Below, in pieces: positions 18,337-25,656 of a stretch of 64,000 nt of DNA. This stretch comes from Stutzerimonas stutzeri. GTDB taxonomy: Bacteria > Pseudomonadota > Gammaproteobacteria > Pseudomonadales > Pseudomonadaceae. The translations under genes and the position numbers were made by a program. Location: positions 372,001 to 436,000 of the forward strand of contig NZ_JAMOII010000002.1 of the NCBI RefSeq assembly GCF_024448985.1. The letters are read 5' to 3'. The notes below the pieces were generated by a model, which was given only the letters and a program-made list of their open reading frames with translations, searched no databases and was not told the DNA's origin. Position 1 is the stretch's first letter. Each line of letters starts with the position of its first letter.

Positions 18337-19560
18337 ATGCCCGGTGCTCTGTCGCACATCCGCGTCCTTGACCTGTCTCGCGTGCTTGCCGGCCCCTGGA
18401 GCGGGCAGATTCTCGGTGACCTTGGCGCCGAGGTAATCAAGGTCGAGCGTCCCGGCACCGGGGACGATACTCGCCACTGGGGACCTCCCTATCTCAAAGA
18501 CCGGGAGGGGGCGAACACTTCGGAAGCGGCTTATTACCTGTCGGCCAACCGCAACAAGCAATCGCTGACGCTGGATTTCACTCAGCCGGAAGGCCAGCGC
18601 ATCGTTCGCGAACTGGTAGAACAGTGCGACGTACTGCTGGAGAACTTCAAGGTTGGCGGGCTGGCGGCTTACGGGCTGGATTACGAAAGCCTCAAGGCGA
18701 TCAATCCACGGCTGATCTATTGCTCGATTACCGGCTTCGGCAGTGATGGTCCTTATGCTCAGCGCGCCGGGTATGACTTCATGATTCAAGGCCTCGGCGG
18801 TCTGATGAGCCTGACCGGGCGGGCCGAGGGCGAAGAGGGCGCGGGCCCTGTGAAAGTCGGCGTGGCGCTGACCGATATCCTTACTGGGCTCTACGCCACG
18901 GTGGGCATACTGGCGGCGCTCAATCATCGCGAGCAGAGCGGAATCGGCCAGCACGTCGAGTTGGCGTTGCTGGATGTGCAAGTTGCCTGTCTGGCCAATC
19001 AAGCGATGAACTACCTGACCACCGGCGTGGCGCCCAAGCGCATGGGCAATGCCCATCCGAATATCGTGCCGTACCAGGACTTTCCCACCGCTGATGGCGA
19101 CATCATTCTCACCATCGGGAATGACGGGCAGTTCCGCAAATTCGTCGAAGCGGCGGGGCACCCCGAGTGGGCAGTAGACGCCCGGTTTGCCACCAACAAG
19201 GCCCGAGTCGCCCATCGTCAGGAACTGGTGCCGCTGATCCGTCAGGTCACCGTGTTCCGGACCACCGCAGAATGGGTCGCGCTGTTGGAGCAGGCGGGTG
19301 TGCCCTGTGGGCCAATCAATGATCTGGCCCAGGTGTTTGCCGATCCGCAGGTGCTGGCGCGTGGGCTGCGTGTCGATCTGCCGCATCCGCTGGCAGGCAG
19401 CGTGCCACAGGTCGCCAGCCCGATTCGCTTGTCCGAGACGCCCGTTGAGTACCGCAAGGCTCCACCGGTGCTTGGTGAGCACAGCGAAACGGTCCTGCTG
19501 GAACTGGTCGGACTGAGTTTCGAGAAGATTCTGTCCTTGCGACAGTCCGGAGTAATCTGA
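18337..19560 (+). CDS. CaiB/BaiF-family CoA-transferase, probable glutarate CoA-transferase
   Basis: A 407-residue class III CoA-transferase. The family opening VLDLSRVLAGPWSGQILGDL and EVIKVERPGTGDDTR, the RLIYCSITGFGSDGPY segment, and the catalytic-aspartate region HVELALLDVQVACL are all visible. Immediate linkage to gcdH indicates transfer of CoA from succinyl-CoA (or another donor) to glutarate, making the GcdH substrate; human SUGCT does the same. The substrate is inferred from context. The start at 18337 lies after a weak ribosome site; the REP-like element occupies most of the 126-bp gap to gcdH. Confidence 0.88.
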   Translation: MPGALSHIRVLDLSRVLAGPWSGQILGDLGAEVIKVERPGTGDDTRHWGPPYLKDREGANTSEAAYYLSANRNKQSLTLDFTQPEGQRIVRELVEQCDVLLENFKVGGLAAYGLDYESLKAINPRLIYCSITGFGSDGPYAQRAGYDFMIQGLGGLMSLTGRAEGEEGAGPVKVGVALTDILTGLYATVGILAALNHREQSGIGQHVELALLDVQVACLANQAMNYLTTGVAPKRMGNAHPNIVPYQDFPTADGDIILTIGNDGQFRKFVEAAGHPEWAVDARFATNKARVAHRQELVPLIRQVTVFRTTAEWVALLEQAGVPCGPINDLAQVFADPQVLARGLRVDLPHPLAGSVPQVASPIRLSETPVEYRKAPPVLGEHSETVLLELVGLSFEKILSLRQSGVI

Positions 19561-19641
19561 AACCCTAACCCAGCCTGAACTCTCCAGCCGCTTGGCTATC
19601 CTTATTCCTGTACTTTGGATTTTTGGATGGACGAGCGAATC

Positions 19642-20250
19642 ATGCAGACGCAGCGTTTACGTACTACCTGGCAAGTTACGGTTGTTCTTTTGATGTCCTG
19701 GCTGTTGGCCGGCTGCGGCATCAATAACATTCCGCAGTACGACGAGCAGGTGAAGTCGGCCTGGTCTCAAGTGGAAAACCAGTACCAGCGTCGTGCCGAC
19801 CTCATTCCCAATCTGGTCGAGACGGTCAAAGGCTTCGCCCGGCAGGAGCAGGAAACGCTGACTGCAGTGATCGAGGCCCGCTCGCGGGCCACCTCGATTC
19901 AGCTTAGCGCGGACGATCTCGACGATCCCCAAAAGTTACAGCAGTTTCAGCAGGCTCAGAACCAGCTAACCGGAGCGCTGAGCCGATTGATGGCGGTGTC
20001 TGAGCGCTATCCAGATCTGAAATCCAACCAGAACTTCCTCGCCCTGCAATCGCAGTTAGAGGGCACCGAAAATCGTATAGCCGTCGCACGCCGCGACTTC
20101 ATCACCGCAGTCGAGCGCTATAACACCGAGATCCGGACGTTCCCCGGCCGCATCTGGCATAGCCTGATGTACAGCGACATGCCGATCCGCGAAAACTTCG
20201 AAGCCACAGCCGAGAACGCCGAACAGGCGCCGCAAGTGCAGTTTCAATGA
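19642..20250 (+). CDS. lemA: LemA family lipoprotein
   Basis: A 202-residue LemA protein. The N-terminus MQTQRLRTTWQVTVVLLMSW runs into a lipobox LLAGC with Cys25, so it is probably membrane-anchored with a periplasmic helical bundle. The core signature is clear: AWSQVENQYQRRADLIPNLV, VETVKGFARQEQETLTAVIEAR and YPDLKSNQNFLALQSQLEGT. I chose the ATG at 19642, nine codons into the open frame, because it gives a proper lipoprotein signal and has GGACGAG upstream. It overlaps the next gene by four bases. LemA proteins accompany TPM-domain proteins in many bacteria; biochemical function is not established. Confidence 0.92.
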   Translation: MQTQRLRTTWQVTVVLLMSWLLAGCGINNIPQYDEQVKSAWSQVENQYQRRADLIPNLVETVKGFARQEQETLTAVIEARSRATSIQLSADDLDDPQKLQQFQQAQNQLTGALSRLMAVSERYPDLKSNQNFLALQSQLEGTENRIAVARRDFITAVERYNTEIRTFPGRIWHSLMYSDMPIRENFEATAENAEQAPQVQFQ

Positions 20251-21002
20251 TTCGTAAGCTCCCGCTGATCCTGGCGCTGCTGTTCTGGGCGAGCGGCCTC
20301 TTCGCCCAGCAAGCTGAGCTACCGGCACTCACCGGCAGGGTGGTGGATCAGGCCGAACTGCTCGACACCCAGGCCGAAGCGCGACTGACCAGCATGCTGG
20401 CTGCCCATGAACAGACCACCGGCGAGCAGGTGGTGGTCGTTACCGTGCCGGACCTTCAAGGCCGAAGCATCGAAGAGTTTGGCATTGCCCTGGGTCGCGA
20501 GTGGGGCATTGGGCAAAAAGATGAAGACACGGGCGCGCTTTTGATCGTTGCCCGGGATGACCGCCGGGTGCGCATCGAAGTCGGGTACGGTCTGGAAGGG
20601 CGGCTTACCGATGCGCAATCGTCGGTGATCATCAATCGAGTCATTACGCCGGCCTTCCGTGAAGGCGACTTCACTCGCGGGATTACCGAAGGCACTGCGG
20701 CGATGATCCAGGTGCTAGGTGGCGATCCGCTGCGTACTGCCGGTATGCAGCCAGCCATGCCCATGGGTGCGCAAGAACCGGGCGGGCTCGGCATCCTCGG
20801 CTTCTTTCTGATGCTTGTCGCTATCTTCGTCATCGGTGGTGGCCGAGGCGGGCGCGGCGGTGGTCGCGGCGCCGGCCGCGCGTTGCTGCTTGGTGCGCTG
20901 CTGGGCGGTATGGGTCGCGGAGGTGGTGGCGGCTTTGGTGGCGGTGGTTTTGGCGGCGGCGGAGGCGGTTTCGGCGGCGGTGGTGCTTCCGGTGGTTGGT
21001 GA
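20247..21002 (+). CDS. TPM-domain protein with glycine-rich tail (YgcG-like)
   Basis: A 251-residue exported protein: signal peptide MIRKLPLILALLFWASGLFAQQ, a TPM domain (about residues 30-150; LTGRVVDQAELL, TGEQVVVVTVPDLQG, GIGQKDEDTGALLIVARDDR, EVGYGLEGRLTD), a membrane helix near residues 185-200, and a C-terminal run of about 45 residues that is mostly glycine with F, G and R, ending SGGW. TPM domains are linked to photosystem II repair or phosphatase activity in plants; the bacterial role is unclear. The start overlaps the LemA stop (ATGA). The glycine tail is a low-complexity sequence of GGT/GGC codons. Confidence 0.9.
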   Translation: MIRKLPLILALLFWASGLFAQQAELPALTGRVVDQAELLDTQAEARLTSMLAAHEQTTGEQVVVVTVPDLQGRSIEEFGIALGREWGIGQKDEDTGALLIVARDDRRVRIEVGYGLEGRLTDAQSSVIINRVITPAFREGDFTRGITEGTAAMIQVLGGDPLRTAGMQPAMPMGAQEPGGLGILGFFLMLVAIFVIGGGRGGRGGGRGAGRALLLGALLGGMGRGGGGGFGGGGFGGGGGGFGGGGASGGW

Positions 21003-21087
21003 TCGCTCGATCGCACCCCCGCGCAATGTGCGCCTAGCTTCTTGATGTAATGAGCGAAACGAGAGTTCTCTTCATGATGAATACGCA

Positions 21088-21705
21088 ATGACCCTACTTT
21101 CCGAAAGCGAGCTGAAACAGGTATCCGAGGCGATTGATCGCGTCGAGCGCGATACCGACGCTGAACTTGTGACGGTCCTGGCCGCCCAGGCGGATGATTA
21201 CCGCTACATTCCGTTGCTTTGGGCGAGCCTGCTGGCATTATTGCTGCCGGGTGCGCTGTTGTTCTTCACGGGTTGGCTGGCCGCTTGGCAAATGCTGTTA
21301 GTGCAATGGTTGACGTTCATCGTGCTGGCCGCCGTGTTTCGCATTCCAAGCCTGACTAGCCGGCTTATCCCTCGTTCGGTACGGCATTGGCGTGCGTGTA
21401 ACCTGGCGCGACGGCAGTTTATAGAGCTGAACCTGCACCACACGGCGGCAGGGACCGGCATGCTGATCTTCGTCTCCGAAGCTGAGCGCTACGTGGAGAT
21501 TCTGGTGGATCAGGGCATTTCCAGCCGCATCGACGACAGCGTCTGGCAGTCAATCGTCGACACCTTCACCGCGGATGTGCGAAACGGTCGGGTGCTTGAA
21601 GGCTTCCTCGGTTGTATTGACAGCTGCGGCTCGCTACTCAAGCAACATGTGCCAGCCACTCATGAGCGCAACGAGCTGCCGAACCATCTGGTGGTGCTTC
21701 CTTAG
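21088..21705 (+). CDS. Second TPM-domain membrane protein
   Basis: A 205-residue protein with the TPM domain in the reverse style of the preceding gene: an N-terminal SESELKQVSEAIDRVERDTDAEL and VTVLAAQADDYRYIPL, then two or three membrane helices (about 45-100), then a cytoplasmic or periplasmic part with TGMLIFVSEAERYVEILVDQ and a terminal amphipathic helix. It follows the LemA-TPM pair in the same direction, 85 bp downstream, and forms a lemA-tpm-tpm unit that ends at the terminator at 21734. Function is unknown; a cell-envelope maintenance role is inferred from membrane topology. Confidence 0.85.
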   Translation: MTLLSESELKQVSEAIDRVERDTDAELVTVLAAQADDYRYIPLLWASLLALLLPGALLFFTGWLAAWQMLLVQWLTFIVLAAVFRIPSLTSRLIPRSVRHWRACNLARRQFIELNLHHTAAGTGMLIFVSEAERYVEILVDQGISSRIDDSVWQSIVDTFTADVRNGRVLEGFLGCIDSCGSLLKQHVPATHERNELPNHLVVLP

Positions 21706-21733
21706 CGTTGAAACCATGGCACGCCAAAACCAA

Positions 21734-21780
21734 AACGGCGAAGGCAGCACGACTATTCATCGAGCGGCCTTCGCCGTTTG
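21734..21780. terminator. Bidirectional terminator between the TPM gene and the FtsH-like gene
   Basis: Perfect 12-bp inverted repeat AACGGCGAAGGC (21734-21745) / GCCTTCGCCGTT (21767-21778) with a 21-base loop, flanked by AAAA on the left and TT on the right. It lies between two convergent genes and could serve both. Confidence 0.75.
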
Positions 21781-21795
21781 CCGTTGCGAACTGCG

Positions 21796-23763
21796 TCAGA
21801 GCATGCCCGGGCCGTCATCTTCGGGTAGCTCGACCGGTGTCAAATCGAGGAATTGCGTGTTTTCCATGGCGCTGGCAGCGACGCGATCGATGCTGCTCAT
21901 GGCATGGCCGATGATCGAGCTGACACTCGCTTCGTGATGCTGCTCGGGCAGTCGCTCGATTGCTGCCAGAACCTCTTCACCGGGGACCGTTTCCTCGGCC
22001 AGCAACTTGTCGGCAATCTCATCCAACGCCGGCTTCAGGCGCTGCAGCAGGGCCATGCATTCACGGTCGAGCTGCTTGAGCAGATTGTCGGCGGCGCGTA
22101 TCGATTCGCCGGAATCGAACTCGATGTGTGCGTCGCGTACCGCCTGTAGGCTCAACAGCGAGCCGGTTGGCCCCATACCTAGTGCACCTACCATCGATAG
22201 CGCGATCTTCGAAGCTTCCTGCAGATCTTGCCCGGCACCGGACGATACTTCATGGAAGTACAGCTGCTCAGCGCCACGGCCGGCCAACAGCATCTGGATG
22301 CGGTTGCGCAATTCGGATTCCATATGCAGACGCTTGTCTTCCACTGGCGTCACCAACGTCACACCCAAGGCCTGACCACGCGGCAGGATGGTCACTTTTT
22401 CCACCCGACCGACTTTCAACGCGGCGGCCACCAACGCGTGGCCAGCTTCATGCACAGCGATGCGCTTGCGGTCAGTGGGCGACATCGGCGTAACGCCCGA
22501 TGGCTGCTCGCCAATACGGCAGGTTTCCACGGCATCGACAAAATGCGCCATGGTCACTTCCTTCGCGGCACCACGTGCGGCAAGCAATGCCGCATGGTTG
22601 GCGATGTAAGCGATGGCAGCTGGAGTCAGTCCGACGGTATTACGGGCCAGCTGAGCGAAGTCGAGGTTCTGCTCGGCGCGGATCTTTCCGGCATATAGAC
22701 GGAACAGCGCTTCACGGTCGCTTAGCCCGGGCAGGCCGACAGCAATGGAACGGTCGAAGCGGCCTTCGCGTACCAGCGCCGGGTCCAGTGAGTTGGGGAA
22801 ATTGGTCGCGCCCAGCACCAGCACGCCGCTGGCGCCGTCGAAGCCATCCATCTCTGCGAGGAACTGGTTGATGATGCGGTTGCTTTCGGCATCGCTGGAG
22901 CGCTGTTGCTCGGCGCGCTTGCCGATACCGTCGATCTCATCAATGAAGATGATGCACGGTGCCTGTTTGCGCGCGGTGCGAAACAAAGCTTTCACTTTCT
23001 GAATACCGACGCCGAAATACATCGAGGAAAAATCACTCCCCGTGACCTGGATGAAACTGGCGTTGGATTCGGTCGCTAGCGCCTTGGCCAGTTGGGTTTT
23101 ACCGGTGCCAGGCTCGCCCGTGAGTAATACGCCTTTAGGTGGACGCGCACCCAGCGCTGCATAAGCGGCGGGATCACGCAGATAGTCGGTCACATCGGTG
23201 AGCGCCTGCTTGGCTTCGCTGGCGCCGATCACATCGGCAAAGGCAATGCCGCTGCCTTTGCGCTGCACGCGGAAACCTTGGCTCTTGATGGCCAGATAAC
23301 TGAGCGCACCGACCAACAGAAGAATGAAGGGTGCGTAGGGCACCAGCGCCTTGTACCAAGGCGCTTCACCGTCAGTTTCGAACAACGTCAGCGGGAACAG
23401 CTGGCCTTCGCTGCTGGCGTAGTGATCGAGCAGCAACTGGGCCACGCGACCGGACTGATCCGGGACCCAGTAGCGTAGCCCGTCGTTCAGGCTGATATAG
23501 ACCGCATCCTGGCCGAGCGCTGCGCTGGCGATGGTGGCGCCACGCAGGTCACTCATCAGTACCGAAAGATCCTGACGGTTGGCTTCCCAGGGTTCGGTGG
23601 ATTGCTGCAAGGCTTCGAGCATGCTGGCCGCAGCGCCGCTGGATGGCGTGGCCGGAACGCTGGGCTTGAATTGCAAGTATGCCAAGCCGGCGGCGAGCGC
23701 CAGTACCAGCAGAACGGAGAGCACAGGGCCGCGGCGGCCTTGTAGCAGACGTGGTGTCTTCAT
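21796..23763 (-). CDS. FtsH-like membrane AAA+ zinc protease (paralogue)
   Basis: A 655-residue membrane protease with FtsH architecture: TM1 at about 14-31, a periplasmic domain of about 110 residues, TM2 at about 141-158, an AAA+ domain (Walker A GEPGTGKT 216-223, Walker B IIFIDE 271-276, arginine-finger segment REGRFDR 332-338) and a zinc-protease domain (HEAGH 438-442, third ligand Asp in SSGAGQDLQEASK). Departures from housekeeping FtsH are seen: GPPGTGKT is GEPGTGKT, and the pore loop MFVGVGA is MYFGVGI. It is therefore a second FtsH, not the essential one, which normally sits near ftsJ/rrmJ and folP. The start is the ATG at 23763; the open frame upstream is non-coding. Substrates unknown. 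Confidence 0.9.
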   Translation of the reverse strand: MKTPRLLQGRRGPVLSVLLVLALAAGLAYLQFKPSVPATPSSGAAASMLEALQQSTEPWEANRQDLSVLMSDLRGATIASAALGQDAVYISLNDGLRYWVPDQSGRVAQLLLDHYASSEGQLFPLTLFETDGEAPWYKALVPYAPFILLLVGALSYLAIKSQGFRVQRKGSGIAFADVIGASEAKQALTDVTDYLRDPAAYAALGARPPKGVLLTGEPGTGKTQLAKALATESNASFIQVTGSDFSSMYFGVGIQKVKALFRTARKQAPCIIFIDEIDGIGKRAEQQRSSDAESNRIINQFLAEMDGFDGASGVLVLGATNFPNSLDPALVREGRFDRSIAVGLPGLSDREALFRLYAGKIRAEQNLDFAQLARNTVGLTPAAIAYIANHAALLAARGAAKEVTMAHFVDAVETCRIGEQPSGVTPMSPTDRKRIAVHEAGHALVAAALKVGRVEKVTILPRGQALGVTLVTPVEDKRLHMESELRNRIQMLLAGRGAEQLYFHEVSSGAGQDLQEASKIALSMVGALGMGPTGSLLSLQAVRDAHIEFDSGESIRAADNLLKQLDRECMALLQRLKPALDEIADKLLAEETVPGEEVLAAIERLPEQHHEASVSSIIGHAMSSIDRVAASAMENTQFLDLTPVELPEDDGPGML

Positions 23764-24183
23764 TTCACATCCAATCGGGAGGCCCGACGTTTGACAAACA
23801 ACCGCCATCGAGGCGGACCACAGTTGTACGCGGGGAAACCCCGCAAGCGCCAATTGCGTGGCGCTGAGCAGTACGGGCTCGTCGGATGCGATTTATATGC
23901 CGAACTGCAGGGTCGGGCGCTTCGGCTCCGATAGCCGGCGAGAATACGGCAAGTGCCATCATTCGCGAGCCTGGGCGACGAATGGCGAGCAGGTTTACGA
24001 CGAATGACCGTTCGGTCGTGGAACGAAGTAATCGGACATGATTCATGCAGCGTGCATCAGCCGTTTCATGTGCGGCCTATGGCCGTTCCGATGAGCGGCC
24101 TGCTAGGCGTCGGACGTCGAGCGAGATTATTCGCGATCCGTAGTAAATAGCCTGCCTTTCGCATCCAGAGCAGTTCCCGCACC
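23764..24183. other. 420-bp region between divergent genes
   Basis: No convincing gene. It must hold the promoter of the FtsH-like gene. A 12-bp palindrome GACCG-TT-CGGTC lies at 24006-24017, in the style of TetR-family operators but too short to interpret. No repeat or RNA gene seen. Confidence 0.6.
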
Positions 24184-24405
24184 ATGTCCACCCTTACCGA
24201 ATTGGCCCAGCAGATTGCGGCGCTTTATCCACTGCAAGACAAAGCGGCCGGCAAGCGCTACCGCATCGTCAACCAGCTCGCCGGCATGACCGAGCTGGAA
24301 GAGATAAACGGCGCGCCGCGCTATGTCGATACCCATCAGCTCGCCGATCGGAATCTGTGGGATGGCGGCCCTGGGCGGTCGATTGAACGTTTCGCCTCGG
24401 CTTAG
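24184..24405 (+). CDS. Small hypothetical protein
   Basis: A 73-residue reading frame beginning MSTLTELAQQIAALYPLQDK, with balanced composition, an amphipathic N-terminal helix and a hydrophilic C-terminus (VDTHQLADRNLWDGGPGRS). Base composition by codon position looks coding, but the ribosome site is poor (CAGTTCCCGCACC) and I recognise no family. It stands alone between two divergent units. It could be a real orphan gene or a chance frame. Confidence 0.45.
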   Translation: MSTLTELAQQIAALYPLQDKAAGKRYRIVNQLAGMTELEEINGAPRYVDTHQLADRNLWDGGPGRSIERFASA

Positions 24406-24577
24406 TCGATTCGCGCCGCTCTACCGAGAGGTTTCTGCTGGCCGTTGCGCTTGTAATTGCCAACCGCCATCCTGCATTCTCCGACGCTGGCCTGACGCTT
24501 ACGTCGGCGTGATCGTGGTGCTGCGTAAGGGGCCGCGGACGAAGGCCTGACAATCGGCGATCCGCTAGGGAGACTGA

Positions 24578-25057
24578 ATGATGACGTGCGATAGCAGCCG
24601 CGCCATGACAAGCCGTATACGGCCTTTGCTGATAGTGGGCCTGCTGGCGCTGTCACCGCTGGGGCAGGCGCAGACGTTGGTCGAGCCGGTCGGCTACATC
24701 ATGAAGGTACAGGGCGAGGCGACCGTCACCAGCCGTGATCAGACCATCGACGCGGCCATTGGCCAGGCAGTGATCCTCGGCGCGGTGCTGCGCACCGGTG
24801 CCGACGGCGCGATGGGGGTGACGCTCAGTGATAACACGGTCATGTCCTTTGGCCCGAATAGCGAATTCACCCTGGACGAGTACGCGTTCGAACCCACCCG
24901 CGAAGAGCTGCGCCTGAGCGGCCATATCAGCCGCGGCACCTTGAATTTCATCTCAGGCGTCATCGCCAAGCTCAAGCCTGAAGCGGTCGAGCTGAAAACC
25001 CCAACGGGCACCATTGGTGTGCGCGGTACGCATTTTCTGGTGAAGGTCGTTCAGTGA
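24578..25057 (+). CDS. FecR-domain exported protein
   Basis: A 159-residue secreted or periplasmic protein. After an N-terminal signal (hydrophobic RPLLIVGLLALSPLGQAQ, preceded by a basic stretch) comes a FecR domain: VGYIMKVQGEATVTSRDQTI, GAVLRTGADGAMGVTLSDNT, and the terminal KTPTGTIGVRGTHFLVKV, the typical closing motif. It lacks the TonB/FecI context of iron-uptake FecR and belongs to the stand-alone class. Its stop overlaps the OmpA-like gene (GTGA), and a CHASE2-cyclase is convergent just beyond. An alternative start at 24605 would still leave a signal peptide; the first ATG has GGGAG upstream. Confidence 0.87.
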   Translation: MMTCDSSRAMTSRIRPLLIVGLLALSPLGQAQTLVEPVGYIMKVQGEATVTSRDQTIDAAIGQAVILGAVLRTGADGAMGVTLSDNTVMSFGPNSEFTLDEYAFEPTREELRLSGHISRGTLNFISGVIAKLKPEAVELKTPTGTIGVRGTHFLVKVVQ

Positions 25058-25650
25058 TCAGGATGCTGCTGCGGTATTCGCTTGCGCTGCTGTGTCTCGT
25101 GCTGTTGTCGGGCTGCGTGACGGGCAACTATGTGGTGCTGCTGGAAAGCCCTGACGGCACCACTGGCGCTGTGGTGATTGATAATGCCAAAGGCCAGACA
25201 CGTCTGGATCAGGCACATCAAGGCGTCACCATCGGCGGCGCCTCGGCCAGGCCGTTCAACGTCGGTCAGCTGCGGATCACACACGATTTCTCGGCGGCGT
25301 TGGCGGCTCAACCCGCACTGCCGCAGCGCTTCCAGCTGTACTTCAAAATCGGCAGCGCCGAGCTGACCGAGGAATCGAAGCGCGCCGTCGAGCAGGTTTT
25401 CGAGGCGATCCGCCTGCGTGGCCCGTCAGCCGTCTCGGTCATTGGCCACACCGATACCTTGAGCGGCCCGTACTGGAACGAGCAGCTGGGCTTGTTTCGA
25501 GCTCAGGCGGTTGCGGACATGCTGCGCAACCGAGCCATCGAGGTAATCGATCTACGTGTGTCCTCACATGGCGAGCGAAACCTGCTGATCGATACGCCCG
25601 ATGGAGTATCCGAGCCGCGCAATCGCAGGGTCGAAATCAGCGTTCGCTGA
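25054..25650 (+). CDS. OmpA-family outer-membrane lipoprotein
   Basis: A 198-residue lipoprotein: signal peptide with LLSGC lipobox (Cys21), an approximately 70-residue linker domain, and an OmpA-like peptidoglycan-binding domain at about 95-198 (YFKIGSAELTEESKRAVEQV, VSVIGHTDTLSGPYWNEQLG, RAQAVADMLRN, RNRRVEISV). The start is a GTG at 25054 that overlaps the FecR stop by four bases, so the two genes are translationally coupled. It probably anchors the outer membrane to the wall. It ends six bases before the convergent cyclase gene. Confidence 0.9.
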   Translation: MIRMLLRYSLALLCLVLLSGCVTGNYVVLLESPDGTTGAVVIDNAKGQTRLDQAHQGVTIGGASARPFNVGQLRITHDFSAALAAQPALPQRFQLYFKIGSAELTEESKRAVEQVFEAIRLRGPSAVSVIGHTDTLSGPYWNEQLGLFRAQAVADMLRNRAIEVIDLRVSSHGERNLLIDTPDGVSEPRNRRVEISVR

Positions 25651-25656
25651 AGCGCT

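Noticed and set aside
24006-24017. The GACCG-TT-CGGTC palindrome as a TetR operator
   Set aside because: Arms of only five bases in a high-GC region are not significant and no TetR gene is adjacent.
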